DNA of 64,000 bases from Gammaproteobacteria bacterium (lineage in GTDB: Bacteria > Pseudomonadota > Gammaproteobacteria > Competibacterales > Competibacteraceae). Positions 1 through 8,450 of the stretch are shown one piece after another; positions within the stretch are counted from its first letter, which is position 1; every line of letters starts with the position of its first letter. The notes under the pieces are model-generated. The model did not search any database, was not told the DNA's origin, and was given only the letters and a program-made list of their open reading frames with translations. The stretch spans positions 1-64,000 of the forward strand of contig JACKNF010000004.1 of assembly GCA_024234995.1 (NCBI GenBank). The letters run 5' to 3'. The position numbers were made by a program, and so were the translations under genes.

Positions 1-168
1 CCCTGTACAAGGCAGGCATCTGCTGGTAGCGTTTGCCGGAGGGGCGACCAGCCTACGCCTTATCAAACGGATTAGGCAAACGTTAAACCGGATGGTTTGC
101 CGCCATCATGGCCTTGCCCGCTCTCGTGGATTCAATGAAACCTGATCGCATTTGCAAGGAGAAAAGCG

Positions 169-1359
169 ATGAAATTCAAATACCATAATCCGGTCCGCCT
201 CGTTTTCAGCGCTGGCGCGCTCTCCCGCCTGGGTGAGTTCGCGTCTCAATACGGCCAACGTGCGCTGCTGGTCACCGGCGGCGGCAGCGTCAAACGTAAC
301 GGGACTTTCGACCGTGCGCTCAAGAGTCTCATCGATGCCGGTATTCCGGTGTTCGCGTGCGAAGGCGTGGAACCCAACCCGAGGATTACGTCGGTGAAGC
401 GTGGGGCAGCGACGGCGCGTGAAAATGCCTGCGACCTGGTCATCGCCCTCGGGGGCGGCAGCGTAATGGATGCTGCCAAGGTGATAGCAGCGGCCGTCCT
501 GTACGACGGTGACCCGTGGGACATGATCATTCACGGCCAGCCGGAACCCCACATTCCAGCCCAAGCCCTCCCGCTGATCACGGTTCCGACTCTGGCGGCG
601 ACTGGCTCCGAGATGAATTGCGGCGCCGTCATCTCCAATGAAGCGACCCAGGAAAAATCCTTTGTCAGCACTGAATGCCTCTACCCGAAGGTAGCGTTGC
701 TCGATCCCGAGTTGACCGTGAGTGTTCCCAAGGACCAGACCGCCTACGGGGTCTGCGACCTGATCACCCATATCACCGAAAGCTATTTCAATGGGACCGG
801 CGACACGCCGATTCAGGATCGCTTCGCCGAAAGCGTAATTCTGACCGCCATGGAATACGGCCCCAAGGCCATTGCCAACGGCAGCGACCTGAACGCGCGC
901 AGCCAGGTGCAGTGGGCGGCCACAGTTGCCTTGAACGGCTGGGTGCAGTCGGGTGCTGGGGGTGTGGGGTATCCCGTTCACATGATCGAGCACACTGTCT
1001 CGGCCTTCCACGACATCACCCATGCGGCGGGGCTAGCCATCATCAATCCGGCGTGGATGCGCTTTGCCGCGAAAACCAGCACGCCCAAGTTTACCCAGTT
1101 CGCCGAGCGCATTTTCGGCCTGGCGGCCAAAGGTTCCGGCGATCTGGACTGCGCGTTGGCCGGGATCGACTGCTTCGAGGCGTTCCTCAAGTCCATTGGT
1201 TGTCCGGTGCGCTTTTCCGATCTGGGCATCGATGATCGCTTGGTCGAAACCTATGCCAAGGAAACCCTGCGCATTATTCACGACGAAAACGGTTTGCTGC
1301 CTGCCCGTCCGCCGATGACGGAGGCGGATATCGTTGGCGTGTTACGCGCGGCGCTGTAA
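169..1359 (+). CDS. yqhD: Iron-containing alcohol dehydrogenase, YqhD/BDH type
   Basis: Probably a cytosolic NADPH-dependent reductase of short and reactive aldehydes. The 396-residue protein has the usual family length (E. coli YqhD is 387). Family features: GGGS near residues 38-41, EGVEPNPR (about 66-73), ALGGGSVMDAAK (about 94-105), TVPTLAATGSEMN (about 139-151) for dinucleotide binding, and metal-binding candidates in CDLITHITESYFNG, HMIEH and FHDITHAAG. The ATG follows AAGGAG at good spacing. Immediately downstream is the 5' scrap of a DkgA-like aldo/keto reductase, the same order as yqhD-dkgA in E. coli. The family is clear; the exact substrate is inferred. Confidence 0.9.
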   Translation: MKFKYHNPVRLVFSAGALSRLGEFASQYGQRALLVTGGGSVKRNGTFDRALKSLIDAGIPVFACEGVEPNPRITSVKRGAATARENACDLVIALGGGSVMDAAKVIAAAVLYDGDPWDMIIHGQPEPHIPAQALPLITVPTLAATGSEMNCGAVISNEATQEKSFVSTECLYPKVALLDPELTVSVPKDQTAYGVCDLITHITESYFNGTGDTPIQDRFAESVILTAMEYGPKAIANGSDLNARSQVQWAATVALNGWVQSGAGGVGYPVHMIEHTVSAFHDITHAAGLAIINPAWMRFAAKTSTPKFTQFAERIFGLAAKGSGDLDCALAGIDCFEAFLKSIGCPVRFSDLGIDDRLVETYAKETLRIIHDENGLLPARPPMTEADIVGVLRAAL

Positions 1360-1459
1360 TCCAGCGCCTCTGCAAGGTCAGAAGCGCGAAGCCAAGGCGT
1401 TTTTCGGCATGTCCAGAATTTGAATTAAACTGAATTTTTCAAAAATCAGGAGGACACTA

Positions 1460-1540
1460 ATGCAGAACTTTAGCCATTAATAATGGGGTATTGAAATGCC
1501 CATTTTGGGCTTTGGTGTTTATCAAGCTACAAATAATTCC
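1460..1540 (+). pseudogene. 5' remnant of an aldo/keto reductase (DkgA-like)
   Basis: A strong ribosome-binding site (AGGAGG, 1448-1453) precedes ATG CAG AAC TTT, which reads MQNF and then meets stops at once. Continuing with a frame change gives INNG and, from 1496, MPILGFGVYQ, the hallmark N-terminus of 2,5-diketo-gluconate reductase type aldo/keto reductases. Similarity ends near 1540, so at most about 25 codons remain. The position just after a yqhD-like gene matches the ancestral yqhD-dkgA pair. I infer that a deletion removed the rest of the gene. Confidence 0.6.
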
Positions 1541-1604
1541 AGGTTGGTATTGACATCCGCAGGGCATGGACCAGCCCATGCGTTCGTTACATTCAGTGAC
1601 TCGC

Positions 1605-2393
1605 TCAAGTCGCTTCCAGCAGCACTCCAAGCGCCAGCATCAGCGCCACGCCCACCATCAGCGATACCGTGGCGACGGTCTTATGACCCTTGCGATGGGT
1701 TTCCGGGATGATCTCAGCGCTGATGATGTAGAGCATGGCCCCGCCGGCGAAGCCAAGGATAGCAGGCAACAGTGCAGATGCGAGCCAAGCAGCACTGGCG
1801 CCCAGCAACCCGCCGGCAGGCTCCACCAGCCCTGTGAGAAGGGCGATTCCTGCACTCAAGTGACGGCCGTAACCTGCAGCCATGAGGGCGGCAGCGACTG
1901 CCAAGCCCTCAGGCACATTTTGTATGCCGATACCGATGGTCAAGGCAGTGCCCGCGGCGAAATCGCCGCTTGCAGCGCCCACACCGACGGCCATTCCCTC
2001 CGGAAAATTGTGTAGCGTGATGGCGATAACGAACAGCCACAGACGCGCGAGCTTGCCGGTGTCCGGTCCTTCGCGGCCGGCATGGAAATGTTCATGGGGC
2101 GCGTAGGTATGGACCGTCCAGAGCATCCCGCCACCGAACAACATCCCCGCGATGACCAGGATCACAGCGATTCTGGGGCTGCCATATCGCTCAATACCAT
2201 ATTCCAGCCCGGGCTGTAGCAGGGAGTAAAAAGAGGCGGCCAGCATGATGCCTGCCGCGCCCGAGAGTAACGCATCTTCCGTGCGGGGTTTCAGCTCCCG
2301 GATGCCGTAGATGAGCACGGCGCCTACACCAGTGCCCAGACCGGCAGCCAGACTGGCAAGGAAACCAGTAAGGATTGGATGAAACTGCGTCAT
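1605..2393 (-). CDS. ZIP family divalent metal transporter (ZupT-like)
   Basis: Inner-membrane protein expected to import zinc or other divalent cations. The 262 residues contain about eight hydrophobic segments. The two signature metal-binding helices are visible: LHNFPEGMAVGVG (TM4) and QNVPEGLAVAAAL (TM5), each with the HN/QN-x-PEG core. A His-rich loop (YAPHEHFHAG) lies before TM4, as is usual between TM3 and TM4. The start ATG opens MTQFHPILTGFLAS directly into the first membrane segment. No partner gene is adjacent, so specificity cannot be read from context. Confidence 0.9.
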   Translation of the reverse strand: MTQFHPILTGFLASLAAGLGTGVGAVLIYGIRELKPRTEDALLSGAAGIMLAASFYSLLQPGLEYGIERYGSPRIAVILVIAGMLFGGGMLWTVHTYAPHEHFHAGREGPDTGKLARLWLFVIAITLHNFPEGMAVGVGAASGDFAAGTALTIGIGIQNVPEGLAVAAALMAAGYGRHLSAGIALLTGLVEPAGGLLGASAAWLASALLPAILGFAGGAMLYIISAEIIPETHRKGHKTVATVSLMVGVALMLALGVLLEAT

Positions 2394-2713
2394 GCTGATG
2401 GCCTGCTGGGCGGGGCGCTACGATATAAAGCCACTATCCCTTATTTCGGGATGCTTCAATGATGTGGCTTGCGGTAAGAAGGGAGTTCCATCTCAGTCGT
2501 TGGTCCAGCAAGTGGGCAATCCCTTCCAAGCTGAATTGAGCAATATAAAATTATAGCAGGTCCGGTCATGGGAAGACTGTGCTTTCAATTGAGGTCCGTG
2601 CAGGATACGTGTAAAAAGTTATCACTAGACTATATCAAGCTGATAAAAAAGGTTTTTTATAGTTGCGAAGAGGGTAAAACAAATTGACAGCAGATTACGC
2701 TACGAACGGGGTC
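2394..2713. other. Intergenic region between ZIP gene and chemoreceptor
   Basis: 320 bases without a convincing gene. It must hold the divergent promoters for the ZIP gene (minus) and the chemoreceptor (plus). It contains a perfect AT-rich inverted repeat at 2643-2660 (ATAAAAAA-GG-TTTTTTAT). Confidence 0.5.
2620..2646 (+). promoter_or_regulatory. Possible sigma-28 (FliA) promoter for the chemoreceptor
   Basis: GCTGATAA (2639-2646) is close to the FliA -10 consensus GCCGATAA. An 11-base spacer separates it from TATCACTA, which matches the -35 consensus TAAAGTTT poorly. Chemoreceptor genes are often FliA-dependent, and the position about 60 bases before the likely ATG is suitable. Weak evidence overall. 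Confidence 0.25.
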
Positions 2714-4735
2714 ATGGCGATGAAGAATCTCAAGATTGCCTATCAATTGCTGGCGTTGGGCGTGTTTATTGTGGCCGGCTTTACCGGCGTCGGGTTTATC
2801 TATGCCTACAGCCAGTTGATCCAGCAGGATGCCATGGCCCAAGAACGGCACGTAGCCGGAATTGCCGATCAGATCGATCGTATTCACATCGATGCTTTGC
2901 AAGCACGCCGGAAAGAAAAGGATTTTTTACTGTACCTCAAAGCTGAGGATGCGGAGGAACACGATAAAATCATGGTAAATCTGGCCAATGAAACTGACCG
3001 GTTGCGGGCACTGCTCTCCGAAGACCGGCAGCGCGCAATGGTCGATGAAATACAAAAGCTGTTGAACGAATACCGGAACAAATTTCAGCAGGTGATGGGT
3101 TTGTATACCGAGGTCGGGTTGAATGCCGACAGCGGTTTGCAGGGCGAGTCGCGCAAGGCAGCGCACGGGATCGAGACCATCATCAAATCAGCCGGCGATC
3201 CGCGGTTGCAAGGCATGCTATTGCAAGCGCGCCGGCACGAAAAAGATTTTTTACTGCGGCAGGACGATAAATATCTGAAGCAGTTCAATCAGGAAATCTC
3301 GGGCTTCTTCACTATGCTGGCCGAGGAAAAGCTGGCCGCTGCTACTGGAGCCGAGATCAGGCAACAATTGGCGGTTTACCGCGATAAGTTTTTGGCGTTG
3401 GCGGAAAAGATGAAAGCGGCCAGCGGCCAGATCGAAAACTTGCGTAAAACCGCTCATGAGATCGAGCCGAACTTTGCGAAGTTGCACGAGGAACTCAAAA
3501 AGATCAAGGCGGCGGGTGCGGCGATTCAACAGCGCCAGCTCCAGCGGGCCTCGCTCTTGATGGTGGCGGCTATCGGCGTGACCGGTGTGGTTCTCGTGGC
3601 GTTTTTGACCCTGTTGGGACGGCGTATCGTCCGCTCCCTGCGGCGGGGAGTTCATCTTGCTGAGGAACTTGCGACAGGCAATCTAACGGTCCGCATTGAC
3701 ACGGCCGCCACCGACGAGATCGGTCAATTGTCGCGCGCCCTGCAAGCCATGAGCACCGAATTGCACCGGATCGTTGGCCAGGTCACTCGCGCTACCTCGC
3801 AAGTAAACTCAGCCGCCGCCGAGATCGCGCAAGGCAGCGGCGATTTAGCGCAGCGCACCGAAGAACAGGCCAGCGCGCTGGAAGAGACCGCCGCTAGCAT
3901 GGAAGAGCTGACCAGCACGGTTAAGCAGAGCGCCGAGAATGCCGGCTAGGCCGACCAGCTCGCCCGCGCAGCCCGGCACCAGGCTGAGCAGGGCGGGCAG
4001 GTGGTCAGCCTGGCGATTTCCGCCATGAGCGCGATCCACCAGAGCAGCCGCCAGATCGCTGACATCATCGGGGTGATCGACGAAATCGCCTTCCAGACGA
4101 ACCTGCTGGCCTTGAACGCCGCTGTTGAGGCCGCACGGGCCGGCGAGCAAGGCCGGGGCTTTGCGGTGGTCGCCGGTGAAGTGCGTAAGCTGGCCCAGCG
4201 CAGCGCCGATGCTGCCAAGGAAATCAAGAGCTTGATCACCGACAGTGTCGCCAAGGTCGCCGACGGCAGCACGCTGGTCGAGCAGTCGGGCCAGACGCTC
4301 AAAGAGATCGTAACCGCGATCAAGAAAGTCAGCGGTATCGTTGCCGAAATGGCCGCTGCTGCCCGGGAGCAGGCCTCGGGCATCGAACAGGTCAACCAGG
4401 CGATTCTGCAAATAGACCAGATGACGCAACAGAATGCCGCGCTGGTTGAGCAAACCGCCGCTGCCAGCCAGTCGATGGGCGATCAGGCCCGCGAGCTGCA
4501 AAATCTGATGGATTTTTTCAAATTGGACGGGCAGGCCACTGCGCTCAAGCCGGCGGTTATCCCGGCAGACCCGCACTGGCGGCGAATAGCATCGCGACCG
4601 GCGCCCAATGCCGGCGGCCAGCCAGCGGCTCGCCCAGCCAAACCAGCAGCCATGACCCGCGCTGCTGTCCGAGCATCGCCGGTGGAGAAGAAACCCGCCC
4701 CGGCACCAGGCACAGGCGAGCAGGAGGAATTCTAG
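2714..4735 (+). pseudogene. Methyl-accepting chemotaxis protein interrupted by an in-frame amber codon
   Basis: Read through its single stop, this is a 673-codon transmembrane chemoreceptor. Order: TM1 (LLALGVFIVAGFTGVGF), a periplasmic all-helical sensor with two copies of an A-R-R-x-EKDFL motif (HBM-like), TM2 (LLMVAAIGVTGVVLVAF), HAMP, then the cytoplasmic signalling hairpin with the conserved tip (IDEIAFQTNLLALNAAVEAA) and C-terminal EEF. A TAG at 3947-3949 falls in KQSAENAG*ADQLARAA, where relatives usually have Gln (CAG), so one C-to-T change explains it. The frame is intact on both sides. Unless the stop is read through or is a sequencing error, the product is a sensor-HAMP fragment without a kinase-control tip. 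An upstream TTG at 2684 is in frame; ATG 2714 or 2720 is more likely. Confidence 0.85.
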
Positions 4736-4989
4736 AGAGTCTAGTCATGAGATTTTAGCCCTAAAAAGCCGTGCAGCGGATGTGCATGGCAGCGAGGAAA
4801 GGCTCTCTGCTTTTAGTATATCGGGTGGCAATACCGTGCTAGCGTTTGAGGTATAGGAAGGCGTTTTTGATAAGGTGACGCAGTATTATCAAGTTAACGG
4901 CTCGATCTTTCTGGATTTCCCATCAAGGAGCTATTTTGGCGTCTTATCGGATTAGCACCCAAAAACAAGCTGATTTCTAACCAATACTT

Positions 4990-5009
4990 CCCGCTTTATA
5001 GCGGGTTTT
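4990..5009 (+). terminator. Rho-independent terminator downstream of the chemoreceptor
   Basis: Stem CCCGCT/AGCGGG with loop TTAT (4990-5005), followed by TTTTC. It lies about 250 bases after the chemoreceptor stop. The stretch 4736-4989 in between shows no supportable gene. Confidence 0.7.
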
Positions 5010-5120
5010 CAGGCAAATTTTCATTAATTTGATAATACCGGTCAAGGCGAAATACTTAGCCCGCTGGAATTCATTGAAATCGCTATTCACGACCAATCTC
5101 ATACTGGTTTTCTGCTATGA

Positions 5121-5159
5121 TTGAGGTCATAGCAAAAATGTTATATAATAAATATTATA
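5121..5159 (+). promoter_or_regulatory. Promoter with palindromic operator for the XRE regulator
   Basis: TTGAGG (5121-5126) and a perfect TATAAT (5144-5149) are separated by exactly 17 bases, a good sigma-70 promoter. The -10 is also the left arm of a perfect inverted repeat TATAAT-AAAT-ATTATA (5144-5159). A repressor bound there would block the promoter, which suggests autoregulation by the following HTH protein. Confidence 0.65.
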
Positions 5160-5244
5160 ATTTGGATGATCGAGACCATTGAACGCTATCATGGATGCGA
5201 AAATTCCGTTTTTTGGCCTTGAAGCGGGCGAAGGAGGTGCAGGC

Positions 5245-5541
5245 ATGACGAGAGTAAATGAGTTACACACGCAGTGGATGCAGGATCTAGAATATCAGGC
5301 AGCTTATGATAAGCCGGAAGGGGGATTTGCGCTGGCTTCAGCATTGATCGAGGCGCGGGCTAGTGCAGGGATCACGCAGGAGGAATTGGCGCGCCGCATG
5401 GAGACAACTCAATCGGCGGTCGCCCGGCTGGAAGGTGGACGGTCACAGCCTTCAACCCGTACCCTTGAAAAAATCGCGAAAGCAACTGGAACTCGCCTGA
5501 AGATCAGTTTTGAGCCAAACAAGCTCCTAAAAGCCCCGTAG
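5245..5541 (+). CDS. XRE-family HTH regulator (HigA-like antitoxin type)
   Basis: A 98-residue DNA-binding protein. The helix-turn-helix lies in the C-terminal half: ARASAGITQEELARRMETTQ then SAVARLEGGRSQPSTRTLEKIAKATG, a typical Cro/C1 fold. The N-terminal part (HTQWMQDLEYQAAYD) resembles HigA-type antitoxins. ATG 5245 is preferred because AGGAGG lies 7 bases upstream, although the frame is open back to 5179. Antitoxins of this type normally sit beside a RelE/HigB toxin, but none is visible on either side, so this is either an orphan antitoxin or an ordinary regulator. Confidence 0.8.
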   Translation: MTRVNELHTQWMQDLEYQAAYDKPEGGFALASALIEARASAGITQEELARRMETTQSAVARLEGGRSQPSTRTLEKIAKATGTRLKISFEPNKLLKAP

Positions 5542-5619
5542 GAAGCCTGCAGAGTAATTCTCCAAATCCACCCCTAACATCTGTCATGAAATCTGAGACA
5601 GATAAAGAGAGCTAAAAAT

Positions 5620-6426
5620 ATGCTTCCTAATATCAACCCTCTCTCTCTATGGGCTGTACTTCGCATACAAGATAGCTTTTTTTCCGTGCCGTGTGACTAT
5701 GTTCAATCCATCGTCGCGCTAACCGGTATTAGGCCAGTTCCTAATGTTCCTAAATATATTCGTGGCATGATAAATCATCGTGACCAATTCATTCATTTGG
5801 TTGATATGAGAATTCTATTAGGTATCCGCTCATTGAATGCTGAAGTCGATGAATTCATTGAACTGATGGACTCTCTTATGCAAGATCATGTCAACTGGCT
5901 TGATACGTTAAGAAACTGTATTAATGAAAGAAAAAAATTCACTTTAACGACTGATCCGCACGAATGTAAATTTGGTGAGTGGTATGATAATATCCTGCCG
6001 ACAATAGAAGATGCTGCGCTTAAATCTTTGTTATTGAGTTTTGAAAAACCTCACCATGATATACATGGCATAGCGGCCCATGCTGAGAAGCTTCTTGAGG
6101 ATGGAAAAGAAATCGAGGCAATGAACCTAATTGAAGAAACGAAGAATTACGAGTTACGTAAGATGGTAAAATTGTTCGATGAAGTTAAAAAAAATTACCG
6201 GAGTAATCACCGGGAAATTGCAGTAGTTTTAGAGCATTCGAATTTCCAATCCGCATTAATCGTTGACGAAGTCGTCAAGATTACAAACTTATTATGGGAC
6301 AATTGGCGATCAATAGATCAGGATATGATAGGTTATATAAAATCAAAATATATGCTAGGTATCGCAAAAATCCCGGAAAATGAATCACCTGTTGTTATCC
6401 TAGATGTGCCAAGTCTATTTGCTTGA
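5620..6426 (+). CDS. CheW-like coupling protein with an inserted CZB zinc-binding domain
   Basis: A 268-residue cytoplasmic chemotaxis protein. Residues about 9-69 are the first half of a CheW domain (FFSVPCDYVQSIV ... VPKYIRGMINHRDQ ... LVDMRILLG). Residues about 75-192 are a CZB (chemoreceptor zinc-binding) domain with the expected 3His/1Cys set: H90 (QDHVNWL), C116 (ECKFGEWY), H145/H146 and H149 (KPHHDIHG). Residues about 196-267 resume CheW (REIAVVLEHS ... ALIVDEVVKI ... MLGIAKIPENESPVVILDV). CZB domains sense zinc and hypochlorite redox state in other proteins, so this may let zinc or oxidants modulate coupling. The gene is visibly more AT-rich than its surroundings, suggesting transfer. 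Confidence 0.85.
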   Translation: MLPNINPLSLWAVLRIQDSFFSVPCDYVQSIVALTGIRPVPNVPKYIRGMINHRDQFIHLVDMRILLGIRSLNAEVDEFIELMDSLMQDHVNWLDTLRNCINERKKFTLTTDPHECKFGEWYDNILPTIEDAALKSLLLSFEKPHHDIHGIAAHAEKLLEDGKEIEAMNLIEETKNYELRKMVKLFDEVKKNYRSNHREIAVVLEHSNFQSALIVDEVVKITNLLWDNWRSIDQDMIGYIKSKYMLGIAKIPENESPVVILDVPSLFA

Positions 6427-6802
6427 AGGCAGATCCGGTTGAATACCATACTCTCAGTGAGCAATGAGGCTTGTTTGCAGATCGCTTTGGCCTGAGCTCA
6501 CATGAAAGAATCCTCCTGTTGAAGTCAGCAGACTAGTCAGTCTGATCAGTTTGCTCAGATTCCGTTGAACCGCCAACTTAACAGGACGTGGTCCGCCCTT
6601 CGCGTTCGTGTGATAAAAATTTACACATATCCCGAGCAGACCCTTATAAAGCCAGATTGACCCGGTTCATTGGTCCAACCTTAGCAGGTCATGATGAGAC
6701 ACTGACGCTACTCACTTTTGCAAGCTTTTGATCAATTTTTATTTTTAAAATTGGTACATGGGATGCCTTCAGATGTTTAATGACTTTATGGAGGAACCAC
6801 TT
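6427..6802. other. Intergenic region, no gene recognised
   Basis: About 375 bases between the CheW-CZB gene and the GIY-YIG-like gene. I see no credible coding sequence and no clear terminator. Confidence 0.5.
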
Positions 6803-7240
6803 ATGGCCATCAAGCTGACTTACCGCTACCGTATGCCCCAAGGAACTGTTGACCAACATGCCGTGTTCAGCCATTTGCAGGATGTATTGAATGTCTTCGC
6901 TAGCAAACCCGATTGCACGAAATTTTATATCGGCATTACCAACAATCTGAAAAGGCGGCGACGCGAGCATCAAACCGACCGTCCTGAATACACCTTAATG
7001 TGTGCTATTTACAAGGAAGAAGACGACCATATTAAAGATCGATTTCACAATCTGGAGAGGGAAGCTATCAGCCGCTTTCAGCATGGCGTTCGCAATAAAG
7101 CCACCCATCGTGTGCTGAGGTGTGACAATGAGCCTGGTCAAAAGCCCCACAACTGGCTGTATATTCTGGTCGATAAACGCGATGTCGCCGGTGTTCCTAC
7201 TAACAGTTTGAATCCTGGACTTTGGGGAGACGAAAGATAA
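6803..7240 (+). CDS. GIY-YIG-like nuclease-domain protein
   Basis: A 145-residue protein. Residues about 37-52 read CTKFYIGITNNLKRRRREH, matching the second half of a GIY-YIG core (YIG, the conserved Arg, then His), and NLEREAI (about 81-87) could supply the catalytic Glu. The first GIY motif is not evident, so catalysis is doubtful. ATG 6803 is chosen because GGAGG lies 8 bases upstream; the frame is open further back. It is 195 bases upstream of the short-chain dehydrogenase. No partner identifies a role. Confidence 0.6.
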   Translation: MAIKLTYRYRMPQGTVDQHAVFSHLQDVLNVFASKPDCTKFYIGITNNLKRRRREHQTDRPEYTLMCAIYKEEDDHIKDRFHNLEREAISRFQHGVRNKATHRVLRCDNEPGQKPHNWLYILVDKRDVAGVPTNSLNPGLWGDER

Positions 7241-7277
7241 TGCAGGAAATCATCTCCGGCGCTGTCCATGCGCCTGG

Positions 7278-7439
7278 TTGACGGAACTCGAAAGCGCCCA
7301 CTTGCAACTCCTGGCGCGCACCGCCGCGCGCCAGGGCAACTGGGATCGTGTCGAACAGTTACCTCAGGAGGCTGCACCGGACCGGGCGCCGGCATATTTG
7401 CAGCGTCCGTCCCGGCAAGGTAAGGAGCGGCCATCATGA
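7278..7439 (+). CDS. Small open frame overlapping the SDR start (FliT-like fragment?)
   Basis: A 53-codon frame opening with TTG, whose TGA overlaps the ATG of the next gene (ATGA), an arrangement typical of translational coupling. The peptide begins TELESAHLQLLARTAARQGN and continues WDRVEQL; the helix followed by a G-N/D-W-D step recalls the flagellar chaperone FliT. A second frame from ATG 7240 (MQEIISGAVHAPG, then stop) joins just upstream, so this may be the frameshifted tail of a small gene. Speculative. Confidence 0.3.
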   Translation: MTELESAHLQLLARTAARQGNWDRVEQLPQEAAPDRAPAYLQRPSRQGKERPS

Positions 7440-8176
7440 ATTCAGCAACGCCCGTCGCACTGGTCACCGGCGGAGCCCGGGGGATTGGCCAAGGCATCGT
7501 GCGCCGGCTCCTTGAACGGCAGTATGCAGTGGTCATCGCTGACAACGATGTTGAAAACGCGGAAAGCGCCTGCGCCGCGTGCCGATCGCTAGGACCGGTC
7601 CAGTTCGTAGCAACCGATGTGGCGGATGAGGCGGCGGTTCGGCACAGTGTGGCGGTCGTGGCCCAAACTTTTGGCCGCTTGGATGCGCTGGTGAATAACG
7701 CGGGCATCGCTGACCCGCCACAGCAGCCCGTCGACGTTCTGGATCTGGCGCTCTGGAATCGGGTGCTCAGCGTTAACCTGACCGGCAGTCTGCTTATGGT
7801 CAAGCACAGCGTCCCGTTACTGCGGACCCGCCGGGGTGCCATCGTCAACATCGCCTCGACCCGCGCCCTGCAATCCGAGGCGCATACCGAGGCGTATACT
7901 GCGTCCAAGGGGGGCCTCGTTGCCTTGACCCATGCCTTGGCGATCAGTCTGGGGCCGGACATCCGGGTGAATTGCATCAGCCCCGGCTGGATCGATGTCC
8001 GGCATAGCCCGTTGCGCCCAGCGGATCATGCCCAGCATCCAGTGGGGCGCACCGGCCAGCCCGGCGACATTGCGGCGCTGGTGGCTTTTCTACTGTCCCC
8101 CGACGCGGGCTTTATCACCGGCCAGAATTTCATAGCGGATGGGGGCATGACCCGGAAAATGATCTATCGGGAATAA
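7436..8176 (+). CDS. Short-chain dehydrogenase/reductase
   Basis: A 246-residue classical SDR, a cytosolic NAD(P)-dependent oxidoreductase. It shows the cofactor loop TGGARGIGQGI (residues 11-21), NNAG near 89, the catalytic Ser in VNIASTRA, Tyr-x3-Lys in AYTASKGG, and the usual C-terminal FITGQNFIADGG. An Asp after the second strand (IADND) favours NAD(H). The ATG is preceded by AAGGAG. Substrate is not deducible, as the neighbours are unrelated. Confidence 0.9.
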   Translation: MNSATPVALVTGGARGIGQGIVRRLLERQYAVVIADNDVENAESACAACRSLGPVQFVATDVADEAAVRHSVAVVAQTFGRLDALVNNAGIADPPQQPVDVLDLALWNRVLSVNLTGSLLMVKHSVPLLRTRRGAIVNIASTRALQSEAHTEAYTASKGGLVALTHALAISLGPDIRVNCISPGWIDVRHSPLRPADHAQHPVGRTGQPGDIAALVAFLLSPDAGFITGQNFIADGGMTRKMIYRE

Positions 8177-8323
8177 GCGCGCCCCGCGATCCCGTAGCGG
8201 AGAGTGCTATCGTGACGTAGCGGCGTGTTCAATCCCGCCGGACCGCCGATTTACAAACGGGAGATATCAAGCCGAAACAAAGAACCCGGTTTCGAGTGAG
8301 GAGATTGAGTAATTCTGACCTCA
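8177..8323. other. Short intergenic region before the IS remnant
   Basis: 147 bases between the SDR stop and the IS630-like remnant. No feature recognised. Confidence 0.4.
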
Positions 8324-8446
8324 ATGCTTAACGTTAGCCAGCATCCTTCAGCAACGGCCAAGGAAATGGCAGAATATTTTTCTGTAAAGCCATCCTCGAT
8401 TCAGGCACGATTGAAGATACTAGATCACTTATAAAAAACCTTTCTT
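8324..8446 (+). pseudogene. IS630-type transposase ORFA remnant, left part
   Basis: From ATG 8324 the frame encodes SATAKEMAEYFSVKPSSI then QARLKILDHL, a helix-turn-helix like the DNA-binding N-terminus of IS630/Tc1-type ORFA proteins, and stops at TAA 8432. Beyond the inserted element, 9580-9712 continues in the same frame as KERDEQKRAEFIEQLNRKS, the sequence that follows this helix-turn-helix in IS630 relatives. The two halves once formed one gene, now split by the 8451-9555 element. Confidence 0.55.
8423..8446 (+). repeat. 24-base direct repeat, left copy
   Basis: Starts GATCACTTATAAAAAACC and ends CTTTCTT-type sequence; the identical 24 bases recur at 9556-9579 directly after the IS right end. 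Four extra bases (AGAG) separate this copy from the left inverted repeat. Confidence 0.85.
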
Positions 8447-8450
8447 AGAG

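Noticed and set aside
106..1023. Long open frame antisense to the yqhD-like gene (minus strand)
   Set aside because: No family resemblance and the plus-strand gene is unmistakable; GC-rich third positions often keep antisense frames open.
2643..2660. AT-rich inverted repeat as an IS end, because it resembles the repeat flanking the IS at 8.4 kb
   Set aside because: The likeness is low-complexity A/T runs; no transposase sequence is nearby.
3845..4576. Antisense 243-codon frame over the chemoreceptor
   Set aside because: Shadow of the conserved signalling domain; Leu/Gly/His-rich with no motif.
5041..5244. A HigB/RelE toxin upstream of the XRE gene
   Set aside because: No frame of suitable length or motif in 4736-5244; the promoter lies there instead.
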